A stretch of 64,000 nt of DNA, from the NCBI RefSeq assembly GCF_017876115.1, contig NZ_JAGINO010000002.1, positions 434,001 through 498,000 on the forward strand, in the 5' to 3' direction. Of the stretch, positions 35,361 through 45,269 are shown in pieces. How positions within the stretch are numbered: position 1 is the stretch's first letter; the number at the start of each line of letters is the position of its first letter. This DNA is from Azospirillum picis (GTDB lineage Bacteria > Pseudomonadota > Alphaproteobacteria > Azospirillales > Azospirillaceae). The position numbers were made by a program, and so were the translations under genes. The notes beneath the pieces were generated by a model. That model made no database searches, was not told the DNA's origin, and worked only from the letters and a program-made list of their open reading frames with translations.

Positions 35361-36344
35361 ATGTTCGGTTCGGCCTTCGGCGGTCCCGGCCCGCTGCTGC
35401 TCCTGCTGCTGGCGCTGGCGATCGACGCGCTGTTCGGCGACTGGCTGGACCGTGTGCTTCCCGATCCCGCCGCGCTGGCCCGGCGCTTCTGCAACGCCGC
35501 CGACGCCCGGCTGAACCGCGCCGAACGCGGCGGCGGCGCCCGCACGGTCCGCGGCGCCCTGGTGGTGCTGGCGCTGGTGGCGATCGCCACCGCCGCCGGG
35601 CTGCTGGTGGAGTGGGCCGGCTCCCTCGGCCGCGGCTGGATGGTGGAGCTGCTGGCCCTGCTCTGCGGCCTGCGCGGGCGGGCGGCCTGGACGCGGGTGC
35701 GGGCGGTGCGCCGGGCGCTGGAAAGCGGCGGGGTCGCCGCCGGACAGGAGGCGATCCAGTCGCTGACCCGGCGCCACGCTTACGGGCTGGACGAGCACGG
35801 CGTCGCCCGCGCCGCCGTGGAGGCCGCCGCCCGCGCCTTCGACCGCAAGCTGGTGGCGCCGGTCTTCGGCTATGCGCTGCTCGGCGTGCCGGGCCTGTTC
35901 GTCTGGACCGCGATGGACGGCGCCGACGCCGCGCTCGGCAGCCCCGGCATCCGCCATGGCCGCTTCGGCCTGACCGCGGCGACGCTGGACGACGCGCTGA
36001 ACGCCCTGCCCGCCCGCTTGGCCGGGCTGCTGCTGGCGCTGGCCGCCCCCTTCATCGGCACCGCCAAGGCCGCCGGCGCCTTCCGCACGCTGGGCCGCGA
36101 TGCCCGCAAGCACCCTTCGCTGAACATGGGCTGGCCGATCGCCGCCATGGCCGGCGCGCTCGGCCTCGCGCTCGGCGGCCCGCACCGCGACGGCGGCGTG
36201 GTCATCACCGAGACCTGGATCGGCGACGGCCGCGCCCGCGCCACACCCGCCGACATCGGCCGCGCGCTGGCGCTGACCGCGGTGGCGGCGCTGCTGCTGG
36301 TCGGTCTTGTCGCCCTGCTGCTGTGGGGCGTGGCCGGCATCTAG
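35361..36344 (+). CDS. cobD: Adenosylcobinamide-phosphate synthase, CobD/CbiB
   Basis: Integral membrane enzyme of 327 residues that attaches aminopropanol (or its phosphate) to adenosylcobyric acid late in B12 synthesis. Family features include LLLALAIDALFGD near the start, ARRHAYGLDEHGVARAAVEAAARAF (the NTVDG-like region), TAMDGADAALG and NALPARLAGLLLALA, with several hydrophobic helices. The GDP region is replaced by FGDWL, a usual variant. Other cob genes are absent here, so B12 biosynthesis is encoded elsewhere. No cobalamin riboswitch is visible upstream; the 13-bp gap to the ankyrin gene leaves no room for one. Confidence 0.85.
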   Translation: MFGSAFGGPGPLLLLLLALAIDALFGDWLDRVLPDPAALARRFCNAADARLNRAERGGGARTVRGALVVLALVAIATAAGLLVEWAGSLGRGWMVELLALLCGLRGRAAWTRVRAVRRALESGGVAAGQEAIQSLTRRHAYGLDEHGVARAAVEAAARAFDRKLVAPVFGYALLGVPGLFVWTAMDGADAALGSPGIRHGRFGLTAATLDDALNALPARLAGLLLALAAPFIGTAKAAGAFRTLGRDARKHPSLNMGWPIAAMAGALGLALGGPHRDGGVVITETWIGDGRARATPADIGRALALTAVAALLLVGLVALLLWGVAGI

Positions 36345-36462
36345 CCGACGCCCCGTCCATGCCAGCTTTGCGTGCGGGACACGGCAACCTCACGGCCTTG
36401 GCAGGGCAGAAAAGTCCGGTTCCCCTATACTGATAGGACCGGACCTTGGGACGGCGGATTTC

Positions 36463-37395
36463 ATGAGCGCAGAGGACACACCGGTGAGCGTGGCAGCAGC
36501 AGCCGCCGCCGGCGCACCGACACTGGCCGACCGCAGCGCGGGCCGGGCCGGCATCCTCTGGATGGTGCTGACCACCCTGTTGTTCGTGACCCAGGACGCG
36601 ACCACCCGCATCCTGGCCCAGACCTATCCGCTGACGGAGGTGGTCTGGGCACGCTTCGCGGTGCACATGCTGCTGGCCGGCCTGATCGTCGCCTCGCGCA
36701 GCCCGCACCTGATGAGGTCGCGCCGACTGCCGCTGCAACTCCTGCGATCCTGCCTGCTGCTGACGACGACGCTGCTCACCACCCTGTCTTTGCACCTGAT
36801 CCCCTTCGCCGAGGTCCAGGCCATCGCGACCGCGGCCCCGGTCCTGGTGACGGCGCTGTCGGTCCCGTTGCTGGGCGAGACGGTCGGGTGGCGGCGCTGG
36901 ACCGGCGTGCTGGGCGGGCTGGCCGGGGCGCTGCTGATCGTCGGGCCGGCCAGCGGCACCTTCCACTGGGCGGTGGCGCTGCCGCTGTGTGCCGCCCTGT
37001 GCAACGCGCTCTACCAGATCGCCACGCGCAAGCTGAAGACCAGCGACAGTCCGACGACGACGATCTTCTACACCGGCCTCGCCGGCACGGTGGTCTGCAC
37101 GCTGGCCCTGCCGTTCAACTGGGTGACGCCTGACCTGACCGGGATCGCGCTGATGCTGCTGCTGGGCACGCTGGGCGGCATAAGCCATTTCTGCCTGATC
37201 CGCGCCTACAGCGCCGCCCCGGCCTCCACCGTGGCGCCGTTCGGCTACACCACGCTGGTATGGGCGGCCCTCTATTCGCTGATGCTGTTCGGCGAAACGC
37301 TGCGGCTGTCGACCATGGCCGGCACGGCGATCATCGTCGCCAGCGGGGTCTACATCTTCTACCGCGAACAGCTCCGCTCCACCCCCGCGGCGTGA
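36463..37395 (+). CDS. EamA/DMT-family transporter
   Basis: Inner-membrane transporter of 310 residues with ten predicted helices arranged as two EamA repeats: GILWMVLTTLLFVTQDATTRIL...EVVWARFAVHMLLAGLIV and the second repeat LPLCAALCNALYQIATRKL...GYTTLVWAALYSLMLFGET. The N-terminal 25 residues are polar and alanine-rich. The family exports metabolites such as amino acids or purines; the substrate cannot be read from sequence. The start follows GGCGGATTTC without a strong ribosome binding site. It is convergent with the next gene, separated by 6 bp. Confidence 0.88.
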   Translation: MSAEDTPVSVAAAAAAGAPTLADRSAGRAGILWMVLTTLLFVTQDATTRILAQTYPLTEVVWARFAVHMLLAGLIVASRSPHLMRSRRLPLQLLRSCLLLTTTLLTTLSLHLIPFAEVQAIATAAPVLVTALSVPLLGETVGWRRWTGVLGGLAGALLIVGPASGTFHWAVALPLCAALCNALYQIATRKLKTSDSPTTTIFYTGLAGTVVCTLALPFNWVTPDLTGIALMLLLGTLGGISHFCLIRAYSAAPASTVAPFGYTTLVWAALYSLMLFGETLRLSTMAGTAIIVASGVYIFYREQLRSTPAA

Positions 37396-37401
37396 CCCCG
37401 G

Positions 37402-38121
37402 TCAGGGCGCCTGCGGCCCGACGTCCTCCACCATGTAGAAGGGGCCCCGCCGGTCGCGCTCGACCCGCAGGACGAAGCGGTTCGCGCCGCCGGCCCTGAT
37501 CGTCCAGAGATCGCCGCCGCCGTCGAACGGCCGCAGGTCCAGCTCCTCCGGCACCGGCGCCTCGCCCAGCCGCTTCAGGATACGGTCGGCACGGGTGCGG
37601 TCGATGGCGGGAAGGCTTTCGGCGGCGCGGGCGTCGAAGCTGTCACCCTTCACATAGCGGGTGCCGCCGCCCTGGATGGGGCTGGACGGGCGGCCCGGCC
37701 GCAGGCGGGCACGCGCCGCCATCAGCCGCCAGCGCGCCGCTCCGCAGGCCCGGATCATTCCCTCATGAACCGCAGCCACCCGCTCGATCAGCGGCGGGAA
37801 CAGCGGCATCAGTTCACGCCGCTTGTAGGCGACGCGGCTCATCAGCTCGTGGATCGAGCGTTCGGCCACCGCCGCCGCCGCCGGCAGCTCGTCGGTTTCC
37901 GCCGCCAGCAGGGACGGGATGGCGTCGAGCGCGTCCCCCGCCACCAGCGCGTCGATGCGGGCCAGCGCCGCCGCCCCGGCCACGTCGGTGCGGGCGATCG
38001 CCGCCGCCACCAGCGGGCGGGCATGGTCGAGCGCCCGGGACCGCGGCACCTCCTCCGCCAGGGCGGCCAGCCAACCGGCGTCGAACAGGGCGCCATCCGG
38101 AACGGCGATGGCGGCGCTCAC
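37402..38121 (-). CDS. Hypothetical protein downstream of a DHH phosphoesterase
   Basis: Protein of 239 residues with no domain I can name. It is helical and alanine-rich in the N-terminal two thirds (AALAEEVPRSRALDHARPLVAAAIART, ELMSRVAYKRRELMPLFPPLIERVAAVHEGMI), and ends in a small strand-rich segment (DLWTIRAGGANRFVLRVERDRRGPFYMVEDVG) that looks like a compact beta domain. The start is GTG at 38121. It lies 54 bp after the DHH phosphoesterase gene and on the same strand, so the two probably form an operon and may work together. The helical part could be a protein- or RNA-binding module; this is a guess. Confidence 0.65.
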   Translation of the reverse strand: MSAAIAVPDGALFDAGWLAALAEEVPRSRALDHARPLVAAAIARTDVAGAAALARIDALVAGDALDAIPSLLAAETDELPAAAAVAERSIHELMSRVAYKRRELMPLFPPLIERVAAVHEGMIRACGAARWRLMAARARLRPGRPSSPIQGGGTRYVKGDSFDARAAESLPAIDRTRADRILKRLGEAPVPEELDLRPFDGGGDLWTIRAGGANRFVLRVERDRRGPFYMVEDVGPQAP

Positions 38122-38175
38122 GCGCCGAGGCCCGCCGGCAACCGCCGATCCGGCCTCCGGTCCGGCCGCCGGTGC

Positions 38176-39108
38176 CTACCCATCGGCCTGCATCCGGGCG
38201 ACGATGGCGTCCAGCACCGCCTCGGCCCGGCCGTTGTCGACTTGGCAGGTGCCGGCCGCCTGATGGCCGCCGCCGCCATATTCCAGCATCAGCGGCCCGA
38301 TGTCGGTCTTCGAGCTGCGGTTGAGGATCGACTTGCCGCAGGCCAGCACGGTGTTCTGCTGCTTCAGCCCCCACAGCACATGGATCGACACGTTGGTGTC
38401 CGGGAACAGCGCATAGATCATGAAGCGGTTGCCGGCATAGATCGTCTCCTCCTCGCGGAGGTCGAGCACGACGACGTTGCCGCGCACGGTGGCGCAGCGC
38501 TTCAACTGGTCGACGAACAGCTCGGCATGCTGTGTGTAGAGGTCCGCCCGTTCCTTGACGTCGGGCAGCTCCAGGATCTCCTCGATGCCGTGGCTGCGGC
38601 AATGGTCGATGAGGTCCATCATCAACTGGTAGTTGGAGACGCGGAACTCACGGAAGCGGCCGAGTCCGGTGCGCGCGTCCATGATGAAGTTCAGCAGGGT
38701 CCAGCCGGTGGGGTTGAGGATGTCCTCGCGCTCGTAGCGCGCCGAGTCGGCCTGGTCGACCGCCGCCATCATCTCGTCGGAGATGGTGGGGAACCGCTTC
38801 TTCCCGCCGTAATAGTCGTAGACCACGCGGGCGGCCGAGGGCGCCTTGGGATCGATGACGTGGTTCGGCTTGATGCCGACGCGCATGGTTTCCGACAGGT
38901 GGTGGTCGAAGACGAGATGCGCGCCCTCCACGTAGGGCAGGTTGGTGGTGATGTCGCGGCCGGTGATCTCGATCTTGCCGTCCTGCATGTCCTTGGGATG
39001 GACAAACTTGATCTCGTCGAGGATGCCCAGGTCCTTGAGCAGGACGGCGCAGACGAGGCCGTCGAAATCAGAACGGGTGACGAGGCGGTACTTCGCGGCG
39101 TCGGACAT
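38176..39108 (-). CDS. DHH-family phosphoesterase
   Basis: Protein of 310 residues with the DHH/DHHA1 arrangement. The N-terminal domain has the metal-binding motifs SDFDGLVCAVLL (13-24) and VFDHHLS with DHH at 68-70; a third motif, DQADSARYE, follows. The C-terminal DHHA1 domain ends in YGGGGHQAAGTCQV, the substrate-phosphate loop. Such enzymes hydrolyse short oligonucleotides, cyclic dinucleotide products or polyphosphate; this variant resembles the exopolyphosphatase-like subgroup, but the substrate is not certain. The ATG at 39108 follows GGGGAAG. A possible lead gene of an operon with the hypothetical gene downstream. Confidence 0.88.
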   Translation of the reverse strand: MSDAAKYRLVTRSDFDGLVCAVLLKDLGILDEIKFVHPKDMQDGKIEITGRDITTNLPYVEGAHLVFDHHLSETMRVGIKPNHVIDPKAPSAARVVYDYYGGKKRFPTISDEMMAAVDQADSARYEREDILNPTGWTLLNFIMDARTGLGRFREFRVSNYQLMMDLIDHCRSHGIEEILELPDVKERADLYTQHAELFVDQLKRCATVRGNVVVLDLREEETIYAGNRFMIYALFPDTNVSIHVLWGLKQQNTVLACGKSILNRSSKTDIGPLMLEYGGGGHQAAGTCQVDNGRAEAVLDAIVARMQADG

Positions 39109-39223
39109 GCAAGCTTCCCCTGGCGGCCCGTGGCGGTTGAGCATTGGCCGGAAGGGTAGTCTCCTACCCCTCCGGCGCGCAATCCCTTACCAGTAGGCCC
39201 TTACCGTCCGGCCGCCATTGGGG

Positions 39224-40258
39224 TTATCCCCAGGGGCCGCGGCGGTTCTGCGGCATGAAGCCACCGCCCTGCCCGCTCCGGTCACCCTGCGGCGGCGCTC
39301 CCCAGGGCGACCGCCCGTCGCGCGGCGGGGCGAAACCGCCATTCTCGGAGCCGCCGCCGAAACCGCCGCCGAAACCGTCGCGGAACCCGCCGCCGAAACT
39401 GGCCCCCATCGTCCGCAGGCGGGCCACCCGCTCGCCCATGTCGGGATGGGTGGAGAAGAGGCTGGCCATGCTGGCGCCGCTCAGCGGGTTGGCGATGAAG
39501 AGGTGGGCGGTCGCCGGATGCGCCTCGGCCTGATGGTTGGGGATGTGGTTGGCGGCGTTGTGGATGTTGGTCAGCGCATCGGCAAGCCAGTTGGGGCGGC
39601 CGCAGATCTCGGCGCCGATGCGGTCGGCCTCGAACTCGCGGGTGCGGCTGATCGCCATCTGCACCAGGGTGGCGGCGATGGGCGCCAGGATGGCGGCCAG
39701 GACGGCCCCGACCATGCCCAGCGGGTTGCCACCGCGCTCGTCGCTGCTGGAGGCCCCGAAGAACAGGCCGAAATTGGCGAGCATCGACACCGCGCCGGCG
39801 ATGGTGGCGGTGATCGTCATGATCAGCGTGTCGTGGTTCTTCACGTGGGCCAGCTCATGCGCCATCACGCCGGCGATCTCCTCCGGGCTCAGGCGCCGCA
39901 GCAGGCCGGTGGTGGCGGCCACCGCGGCGTTCTCAGGATTGCGGCCGGTGGCGAAGGCGTTGGGCTGGTCGTTCTCGATGATGTAGACGCGCGGCATCGG
40001 CAGGCCGGCGCGCTCGGCCAGCCGGGCGACGATGCCGTGGAACTCCGGCGCCGAGTAGGCGTCGACCTCGCGGGCGCCGTACATCGACAGCACCATGTCG
40101 CCGGAGTTCCAGTAGCTGAACAGGTTCATGCCCAGCGCCATGACGAAGGCGATGATCAGGCCGGTCTTGCCGCCCAGCAGGAAGCCGACCGCCATGAAGA
40201 TGGCCGTCAGGCCGGCAAGGAGGATCGTGGTCTTCAGATAGCTGGTCATGATCGCCAT
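39224..40258 (-). CDS. htpX: HtpX-family membrane zinc peptidase
   Basis: M48B peptidase of 344 residues that degrades misfolded inner-membrane proteins. Helices at about 9-30 and 34-50 precede the catalytic domain with H134-E135-x-x-H138 in [12 protein letters not shown] and the third ligand in [13 protein letters not shown]. Two more hydrophobic segments lie at about 148-170 and 180-200. The C-terminal 60 residues form a glycine/phenylalanine-rich tail ([21 protein letters not shown]) longer than in E. coli HtpX and probably disordered. An in-frame ATG three codons later (MTSYLKTT) is an equally good start. It is divergent from the small DUF1674 gene. Confidence 0.93.
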   Translation of the reverse strand: MAIMTSYLKTTILLAGLTAIFMAVGFLLGGKTGLIIAFVMALGMNLFSYWNSGDMVLSMYGAREVDAYSAPEFHGIVARLAERAGLPMPRVYIIENDQPNAFATGRNPENAAVAATTGLLRRLSPEEIAGVMAHELAHVKNHDTLIMTITATIAGAVSMLANFGLFFGASSSDERGGNPLGMVGAVLAAILAPIAATLVQMAISRTREFEADRIGAEICGRPNWLADALTNIHNAANHIPNHQAEAHPATAHLFIANPLSGASMASLFSTHPDMGERVARLRTMGASFGGGFRDGFGGGFGGGSENGGFAPPRDGRSPWGAPPQGDRSGQGGGFMPQNRRGPWG

Positions 40259-40376
40259 ATCGGTTCAGGATGGGCCGGCGGGGAGAAGACCGCCTCACCC
40301 GAAATATGGGTCCGCGGCGCGCCCGCCTTCAAGATGCTCCCCGGATCCGCTCCCGCATGGGACGCCCGCAGTTGCG

Positions 40377-40577
40377 ATGGACAGCATGACCGAACCGAAG
40401 ATGCCCGAGCAGACCACCGCCGAGCCGGTGGCCGAGACGACCACCGCCGGAGCAACCGCCGAAACCGGCGAGGCGAAGGGACCGGAGCAGAAGCCCGGCG
40501 AGATCGGCGGACCGAAGGGACCGGAACCGACCCGCTACGGCGACTGGGAGTTCAAGGGACGCTGCTCGGACTTCTGA
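40377..40577 (+). CDS. DUF1674 protein, succinate dehydrogenase assembly factor 4 family
   Basis: Small protein of 66 residues. The first 40 are Glu/Thr/Ala-rich and disordered; the last 25 carry the diagnostic DUF1674 motif EIGGPKGPEPTRYGDWEFKGRCSDF-like ending (GPEPTRYGDWEFKG then CSDF). The family includes the mitochondrial factor Sdh8/SDHAF4, which binds flavinylated SdhA before complex assembly, and it is nearly universal in alphaproteobacteria. The sdh genes are not in the window. A second ATG at 40386 is possible. It lies alone between two leftward operons, with palindromic repeat copy 2 just downstream. Confidence 0.88.
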   Translation: MDSMTEPKMPEQTTAEPVAETTTAGATAETGEAKGPEQKPGEIGGPKGPEPTRYGDWEFKGRCSDF

Positions 40578-40598
40578 GCGCGCGGCTCCATGCCCAGG

Positions 40599-40628
40599 CC
40601 CCCTCCCCCACTTCGTGGGAGAGGGGGC
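40599..40628. repeat. GC-rich palindromic intergenic repeat, copy 2
   Basis: CCCCCTCCCCCACTTCG/TGGGAGAGGGGGC hairpin, homologous to the left half of the element at 170-275, with a paired AT replacing GC in the stem. It lies between convergent genes (DUF1674 and ugpC) and may terminate both. Confidence 0.6.
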
Positions 40629-40658
40629 AAGTGCTGGTTCGGAAGGGCGAGGGCAGCA

Positions 40659-41726
40659 TCATCCCTCCAGCCGGCGGCCGGTCACGGCATCGAACAGGTG
40701 CAGGGCGTCGGCCGGCGGCGACACCGTCAGGCGGTCGCCGCTGCGGCAGCTCGGCAGGCCGGCCATGCGGACCAGCAGCGCCTCGCCGCCGGGCAGCCGG
40801 CCATAGACCACGGTGTCGGCGCCGAGCGCCTCGACCAGTTCCACCTCGATGACGAAGCCGGCGTCCGCCACCGCCAGGTGCTCCGGCCGGATGCCCAGCT
40901 TCACCGGCCGGCCGGCTTCGGTCGGGCGCGGCTGCGGCAGGGGAAGGCTCTGGCCGCCCGGCAGCAGCACCGCCCCGCCCCGGTCGTCGATGCGGCCGTC
41001 CAGCACGTTCATCGGCGGCGAGCCGATGAAGCCGGCGACGAACAGGCTGGCCGGCCGCTGGTAGACCTCCAACGGCGTGCCGATCTGCTCGGCGACGCCG
41101 TGGTTCATCACCAGGATGCGGTCCGCCAGCGTCATCGCCTCCACCTGGTCGTGGGTGACGTAGAGGCTGGTGATGCCCAGGCGGTCCTGCAGGCGCTTGA
41201 TCTCCACCCGCATCTGGGTGCGCAGCTTGGCGTCCAGGTTCGACAGCGGCTCGTCGAACAGGAAGGCGGCGGGCTCGCGCACGATGGCGCGGCCCATGGC
41301 GACGCGCTGGCGCTGGCCGCCGGAGAGCTGGCTCGGCCGGCGGTCGAGGAAGCGGCCGAGTTCGAGGATTTCCGCCGCCCTGTCGACGCGCGCCCGGATT
41401 TCCGCCTTCGGAATCCCGCGGATCTTGAGGCCGTAGGCCATGTTGTCGAAGACCGTCATGTGCGGATAGAGCGCGTAGTTCTGGAACACCATCGCGATGT
41501 CGCGGTCCTTGGGGTCCAGATGGTTGACGACGCGCCCGCCGATGGCGATCTCGCCGCCGGTGATGCCCTCCAGCCCGGCGACCATGCGCAGGAGCGTGGA
41601 CTTGCCGCAGCCCGACGGGCCGAGCAGGACCAGGAACTCGCCGTCCTGGATCGCGATGTCGATGCCCTTGATCGCTTCGACCGGGCCATAGGACTTGCGG
41701 ACGTTGCGGATTTCAACGGTTGCCAT
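40659..41726 (-). CDS. ugpC: Glycerol-3-phosphate ABC transporter ATPase
   Basis: ATP-binding subunit of 355 residues of the MalK/UgpC type. Walker [10 protein letters not shown] at 36-44, signature LSGGQ at 134-138, Walker B FLFDEP near 155-160, and H-loop YVTHDQ. After about residue 240 come the OB-fold/TOBE repeats that bind regulators ([15 protein letters not shown]). MATVEIRNV is taken as the start at 41726. It is the last gene of ugpBAEC and lies 25 bp after ugpE. Energises uptake of sn-glycerol 3-phosphate or related phosphodiesters from the periplasm. Confidence 0.93.
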   Translation of the reverse strand: MATVEIRNVRKSYGPVEAIKGIDIAIQDGEFLVLLGPSGCGKSTLLRMVAGLEGITGGEIAIGGRVVNHLDPKDRDIAMVFQNYALYPHMTVFDNMAYGLKIRGIPKAEIRARVDRAAEILELGRFLDRRPSQLSGGQRQRVAMGRAIVREPAAFLFDEPLSNLDAKLRTQMRVEIKRLQDRLGITSLYVTHDQVEAMTLADRILVMNHGVAEQIGTPLEVYQRPASLFVAGFIGSPPMNVLDGRIDDRGGAVLLPGGQSLPLPQPRPTEAGRPVKLGIRPEHLAVADAGFVIEVELVEALGADTVVYGRLPGGEALLVRMAGLPSCRSGDRLTVSPPADALHLFDAVTGRRLEG

Positions 41727-41751
41727 TGTTCTTCTTTCCCTTCGCCCGCGC

Positions 41752-42600
41752 TTACTTTTCGCTGTCCACAAGACCCTTGACGAACCAGCGCTGCATGAAC
41801 ACCACCACCGCCACCGGCGGAAGCATCGCCAGCACCGTGGTCGCCATGATGATGTGCCAGTCGTTGGCCGACTCGCCGGTGCCGATCATCTTGGTGATGC
41901 CGGTCACGATGGTTTCCATGTCGCCGCTGCTGGTGACCAGAAGCGGCCAGAGATACTGGTTCCAGCCATAGATGAAGAGGATCACGAACAGCGCCGCGAT
42001 GTTGGTGCGCGACAGCGGCAGCACCACGTCGACGAAGAAGCGCACCGGCCCGGCGCCGTCGATCTTCGCCGCCTCCAGCAGTTCGTCAGGGATGGTCAGG
42101 AAGAACTGGCGGAACAGCAGGGTCGCGGTGGCCGACGCGATCAGCGGGATGGCCAGCCCGGCATAGGTGTTGATCAGGCCGAGGTCGGCGACGACCTTGT
42201 AGGTCGGGATGATGCGCACCTCCACCGGCAGCATCAGCGTGATGAAGATCAGCCAGAAGAAGGCCATGCGCAGCGGGAAGCGGAAGAAGGCCACCGCATA
42301 GGCCGACAGGATGGAGATGGCGATCTTGCCCAGCGCGATGGACAGCGCCATCACCAGGCTGTTCAGCATCATGGTGCGGACGGGCGTGTACATGGCCCGG
42401 TCGCCGGCCTCGCCCGCCCAGGCCTGGGCATAGTTGGCCGCCCCCTGCCCGCCCGGCCACAGCGGCAGCCCGCCGCGGCCGATGGTGCCGGAATCCCAGG
42501 TGGAGCCGATCAGCGTCACGTAGATCGGATAGGCGAAGATCAGCACGCCGACGATCAGGACGATGTGCGGCACCAGATCGATGAAACGGGTCGGCTTCAT
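41752..42600 (-). CDS. ugpE: Glycerol-3-phosphate ABC transporter permease
   Basis: Inner-membrane permease of 282 residues with six helices, the first at about 10-30 ([20 protein letters not shown]). The EAA loop that contacts the ATPase is present near residue 185: [22 protein letters not shown]. The start at 42600 overlaps the stop of ugpA (ATGA), so the two permeases are translationally coupled. Heterodimer partner of UgpA. Length and the closing [13 protein letters not shown] match UgpE proteins. Confidence 0.93.
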   Translation of the reverse strand: MKPTRFIDLVPHIVLIVGVLIFAYPIYVTLIGSTWDSGTIGRGGLPLWPGGQGAANYAQAWAGEAGDRAMYTPVRTMMLNSLVMALSIALGKIAISILSAYAVAFFRFPLRMAFFWLIFITLMLPVEVRIIPTYKVVADLGLINTYAGLAIPLIASATATLLFRQFFLTIPDELLEAAKIDGAGPVRFFVDVVLPLSRTNIAALFVILFIYGWNQYLWPLLVTSSGDMETIVTGITKMIGTGESANDWHIIMATTVLAMLPPVAVVVFMQRWFVKGLVDSEK

Positions 42601-43481
42601 GCGTAATGGACCTTGCGCTCGACGAAGCGGAACTGCACCGCGGTCAGCGCGATGACGATCACCATCAGGATCACCGACTGGGCCGACGACCCGCCGAGGT
42701 CGTTGTTGACCACGCCGTCCTGATAGACGCGGAAGATCAGCGTTTCCGTCGCCTTGCCCGGCCCGCCCTGCGTCAGGGCGTGGATGGTGCCGAAGGTCTC
42801 GAAGAAGGCGTAGACCATGTCGACCACCAGCAGGAAGAAGGTGGTCGGCGACAGCAGCGGGAAGGTGATGGTCCAGAACCGCCGGACGGGTCCGGCGCCG
42901 TCGATGCTGGCCGCCTCCATCACCGAGCGCGGGATCGCCTGCAGGCCGGCCAGGAAGAAGATGAAGTTGTAGGACACCTGCTTCCAACTGGCGGCCATGA
43001 TGACCATCACCAGCGCCTGGCCGCCGTTCAGCCGGTAGTCCCAGTCATAGCCGAGCGCTCGCAGCGCCCGGCCGAAGGAGCCGATGTCGGGATTGAAGAT
43101 GAACATCCACAGCACCGCGGCGACGGCCGGGGCCAGCGCGTAGGGCCAGATCAGCAGCGTCTTGTAGGCCCGCGCGCCCTTGATCTTCGAATCGGCCAGC
43201 ACCGCCAGCAGCAGCGCCACCCCCATCGCCAGCACGGTCACCGCCACGCTGAAGACGATGGTCACCTTCAGCGTGTCGAGATAGTTCGGGTCGCTCAGCA
43301 CATGGGTGAAGTTCTCGAACCAGACGAATTCGCTGCGGATGCCGAAGGCGTCCTGCAGGTGCACCGACTGCCAGATCGCCTGGGCCGCCGGCCAGATGAA
43401 GAACACCAGCGTCACCGCCACCTGCGGCGCCAGCAGCAGGTAGGGCAACAGCCGGTTGTCGAAGGTGACGCGACGCTGCAA
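42597..43481 (-). CDS. ugpA: Glycerol-3-phosphate ABC transporter permease
   Basis: Inner-membrane permease of 294 residues with six helices and the EAA loop [22 protein letters not shown]. The ORF stays open upstream to 43592, but the homologous region begins at [25 protein letters not shown], so I take the TTG at 43481 as start, which gives the E. coli length (295). No clear ribosome binding site accompanies it; earlier candidates at 43592 or 43583 are no better, and the upstream 110 bp include palindromic repeat copy 3. Partner of UgpE. Confidence 0.85.
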   Translation of the reverse strand: MQRRVTFDNRLLPYLLLAPQVAVTLVFFIWPAAQAIWQSVHLQDAFGIRSEFVWFENFTHVLSDPNYLDTLKVTIVFSVAVTVLAMGVALLLAVLADSKIKGARAYKTLLIWPYALAPAVAAVLWMFIFNPDIGSFGRALRALGYDWDYRLNGGQALVMVIMAASWKQVSYNFIFFLAGLQAIPRSVMEAASIDGAGPVRRFWTITFPLLSPTTFFLLVVDMVYAFFETFGTIHALTQGGPGKATETLIFRVYQDGVVNNDLGGSSAQSVILMVIVIALTAVQFRFVERKVHYA

Positions 43482-43583
43482 AGGATGGTCTTTCGTCGGT
43501 TGTGCGTGGCGTAAGGGGGAAGCATGGGGCGGATTGAACAAGAAGCCACGGCGTCGCTTGTCGAGAAGAGCCACGCCGCGCAT

Positions 43584-43621
43584 CTCCCTCACCCTAACCC
43601 TCTCCCCGGGGGGAGAGGGGA
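43584..43621. repeat. GC-rich palindromic intergenic repeat, copy 3
   Basis: CTCCCTCACCCTAACCCTCTCCCC with a GGGGAGAGGGGA arm, between ugpB and ugpA. It corresponds to the inverted right half of copy 1 at 235-273. In the leftward ugp mRNA it would fold into a stable hairpin directly after ugpB, where a stabiliser or attenuator would raise binding-protein output over the permeases. Confidence 0.6.
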
Positions 43622-43640
43622 TACAGGCGTGGTTCGGGAA

Positions 43641-44993
43641 TCAGCCCTTGTTGGCGCGCTCGAAGTTGCGCAGCACGGTGTTGCCGCGCTTGATCGAAGC
43701 GTCCAGTGCCTGCTTGGCGTCCTGCTGGCCCTGGAAGGCCTTCTCAAGCTCTTCCTGGATGATGTTGCGGATCTCCGGCAGGTTGCCCAGGCGCAGGCCC
43801 ATGCTGTTCTCGGTGGTCGGCGTGCGGGTGAGCTGGGCCGCCGGCACGTCGGCGCCCGGGTTCTTCTCGTAGTAGCCCTGCGCCTTGGCGATCTCGATGC
43901 CCTTCAGCGTCACCGGGACATAGCCGGTGTCCATGTGCCACTTGGCGTCGACCTCGGGCTTGGCCAGGTAGGTGAAGAACTGCGACACCGCCTTGTATTC
44001 GGCCGGGGTCCGCTTGGGCGAGGTCATGACCCAGAAGGCCGCACCGCCGATGATGCCGTTCTTCGGATCGTTGTTGGCGAATTCCGGCCAGTAGGGCAGC
44101 GGCGCGGCCCCCCAGGCGAAGGTCGCCTCCTTGATGATGCGGCTGCGCAGCGAGGACGACCCCTGGATCATCGCGCATTCGCCCGACGGGAACAGGGCGT
44201 CCGGCTTGTTGTCGCGGCCGCCGTACTTGAACAGCCCCTCCTTCTGCATGTCGATCAGCGCCTGGACATGCTTGACGTAGAGCGGCGCGTCGATCTTCAG
44301 CTCGGCGTTCAGCCCGCCATAGCCGTTGGCCTGGCTGGCGAAGGGGGTGTTGTGGATGGCGCCCAACTGTTCGAGCTGCACCCAGGTCGGCCAGGAGGTG
44401 GTGAAGGGGCAGCTCGACCCCGAGGCCTTGAGCTTCTTGGCCGCGTCGACCAGTTCCGGCCAGGTCGCCGGCGGCTTGGCCGGGTCGAGGCCGGCCTTCT
44501 GGAAGGCGTCCTTGTTGTAGAACATGATGGCGGTGGAGCTGTTGAACGGCAGCGCCATCATCTTCCCGTCCTTGGACGAGTAGTAGCCCTTCACCGCGGG
44601 GATGTAGGCGTTGGCGTCGAAGGACGCGCCCGTCTCCTCCATCAACTGGTAGACCGGCTTCACCGCCGGGCCGGCGGCCATCATGGTGGCGGTCCCGACC
44701 TCGAACATCTGCACGATGTGCGGCGCGTTGCCGGCACGGAAGGCGGCGATCGCCGCCTGCATCGTCTCCGGATAGCTGCCCTTGTAGGAGGCGTTGACCT
44801 GGACCGCCTGCTGGCCGTCGTTGAAGTCCTTGACGATCTGCTCCAACTGCCCGCCCAGCGGCTGCGGCAGGCCGTGCCAGAACTCGACGACCGTCTTCTG
44901 CTGCGCCAGTGCCGCGCCCGGCAGGGCGGCGAGCAGCAGCGCGGACGTGGTGGCGGCGCCCGTGAGGAGAGCGAACTTGCGGCGGGTCAACAT
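43641..44993 (-). CDS. ugpB: Glycerol-3-phosphate-binding protein
   Basis: Periplasmic solute-binding protein of 450 residues, cluster D type. The signal begins MLTRRKFALLTGAATTSALL and ends at ALA-Q, with a twin-arginine-like RRKF, so Tat or Sec export is possible. The mature protein shows VEFWHGLPQPLGGQLEQIVKDFN, YPETMQAAIAAFRAGNAPHIVQMFE, FNSSTAIMFYNKDAF and FFTYLAKPEVDAKWH. It should bind sn-glycerol 3-phosphate and its phosphodiesters. The ATG at 44993 has GGGAG upstream and removes a 43-codon basic extension. First gene of the ugpBAEC operon; the region upstream (44994-45269) should carry its promoter. Confidence 0.95.
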   Translation of the reverse strand: MLTRRKFALLTGAATTSALLLAALPGAALAQQKTVVEFWHGLPQPLGGQLEQIVKDFNDGQQAVQVNASYKGSYPETMQAAIAAFRAGNAPHIVQMFEVGTATMMAAGPAVKPVYQLMEETGASFDANAYIPAVKGYYSSKDGKMMALPFNSSTAIMFYNKDAFQKAGLDPAKPPATWPELVDAAKKLKASGSSCPFTTSWPTWVQLEQLGAIHNTPFASQANGYGGLNAELKIDAPLYVKHVQALIDMQKEGLFKYGGRDNKPDALFPSGECAMIQGSSSLRSRIIKEATFAWGAAPLPYWPEFANNDPKNGIIGGAAFWVMTSPKRTPAEYKAVSQFFTYLAKPEVDAKWHMDTGYVPVTLKGIEIAKAQGYYEKNPGADVPAAQLTRTPTTENSMGLRLGNLPEIRNIIQEELEKAFQGQQDAKQALDASIKRGNTVLRNFERANKG

Positions 44994-45269
44994 CTGGTGG
45001 GTCTCCCTATCCCGGTATGGTGCGCGGTTGTCATGAGGGCAACGGGTTGCCGTCCCGCGATGCTTTCGTGAAGTTTTGATGGCACGCGCCCGCGTCGTTG
45101 CGCGAAGCCGTGTGAAAATCATGCGAAGGCTTATGAAAGGCTTGTCGTCCAGATGGTCGCTTTCGAAACTGTTCGGTTGCTCTAACCGTCACACTGTGCG
45201 CGCCCGCCGGCCTCTGTCAAGCGCGGTTCCGAACATTTGCGCACAGGAGGCGGGCGGCGGCGCGCCGCC

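Noticed and set aside
35300..35361. Cobalamin riboswitch before cobD
   Set aside because: The gap to the ankyrin gene is only 13 bp, and no B12-box is present.
45050..45200. Pho box upstream of ugpB (CTTTCATAAGCCTTCGCATGA on the leftward strand)
   Set aside because: Only the first half-site fits CTGTCAT; the second matches at two of seven positions. PhoB control of ugp is likely from family knowledge but not shown here.
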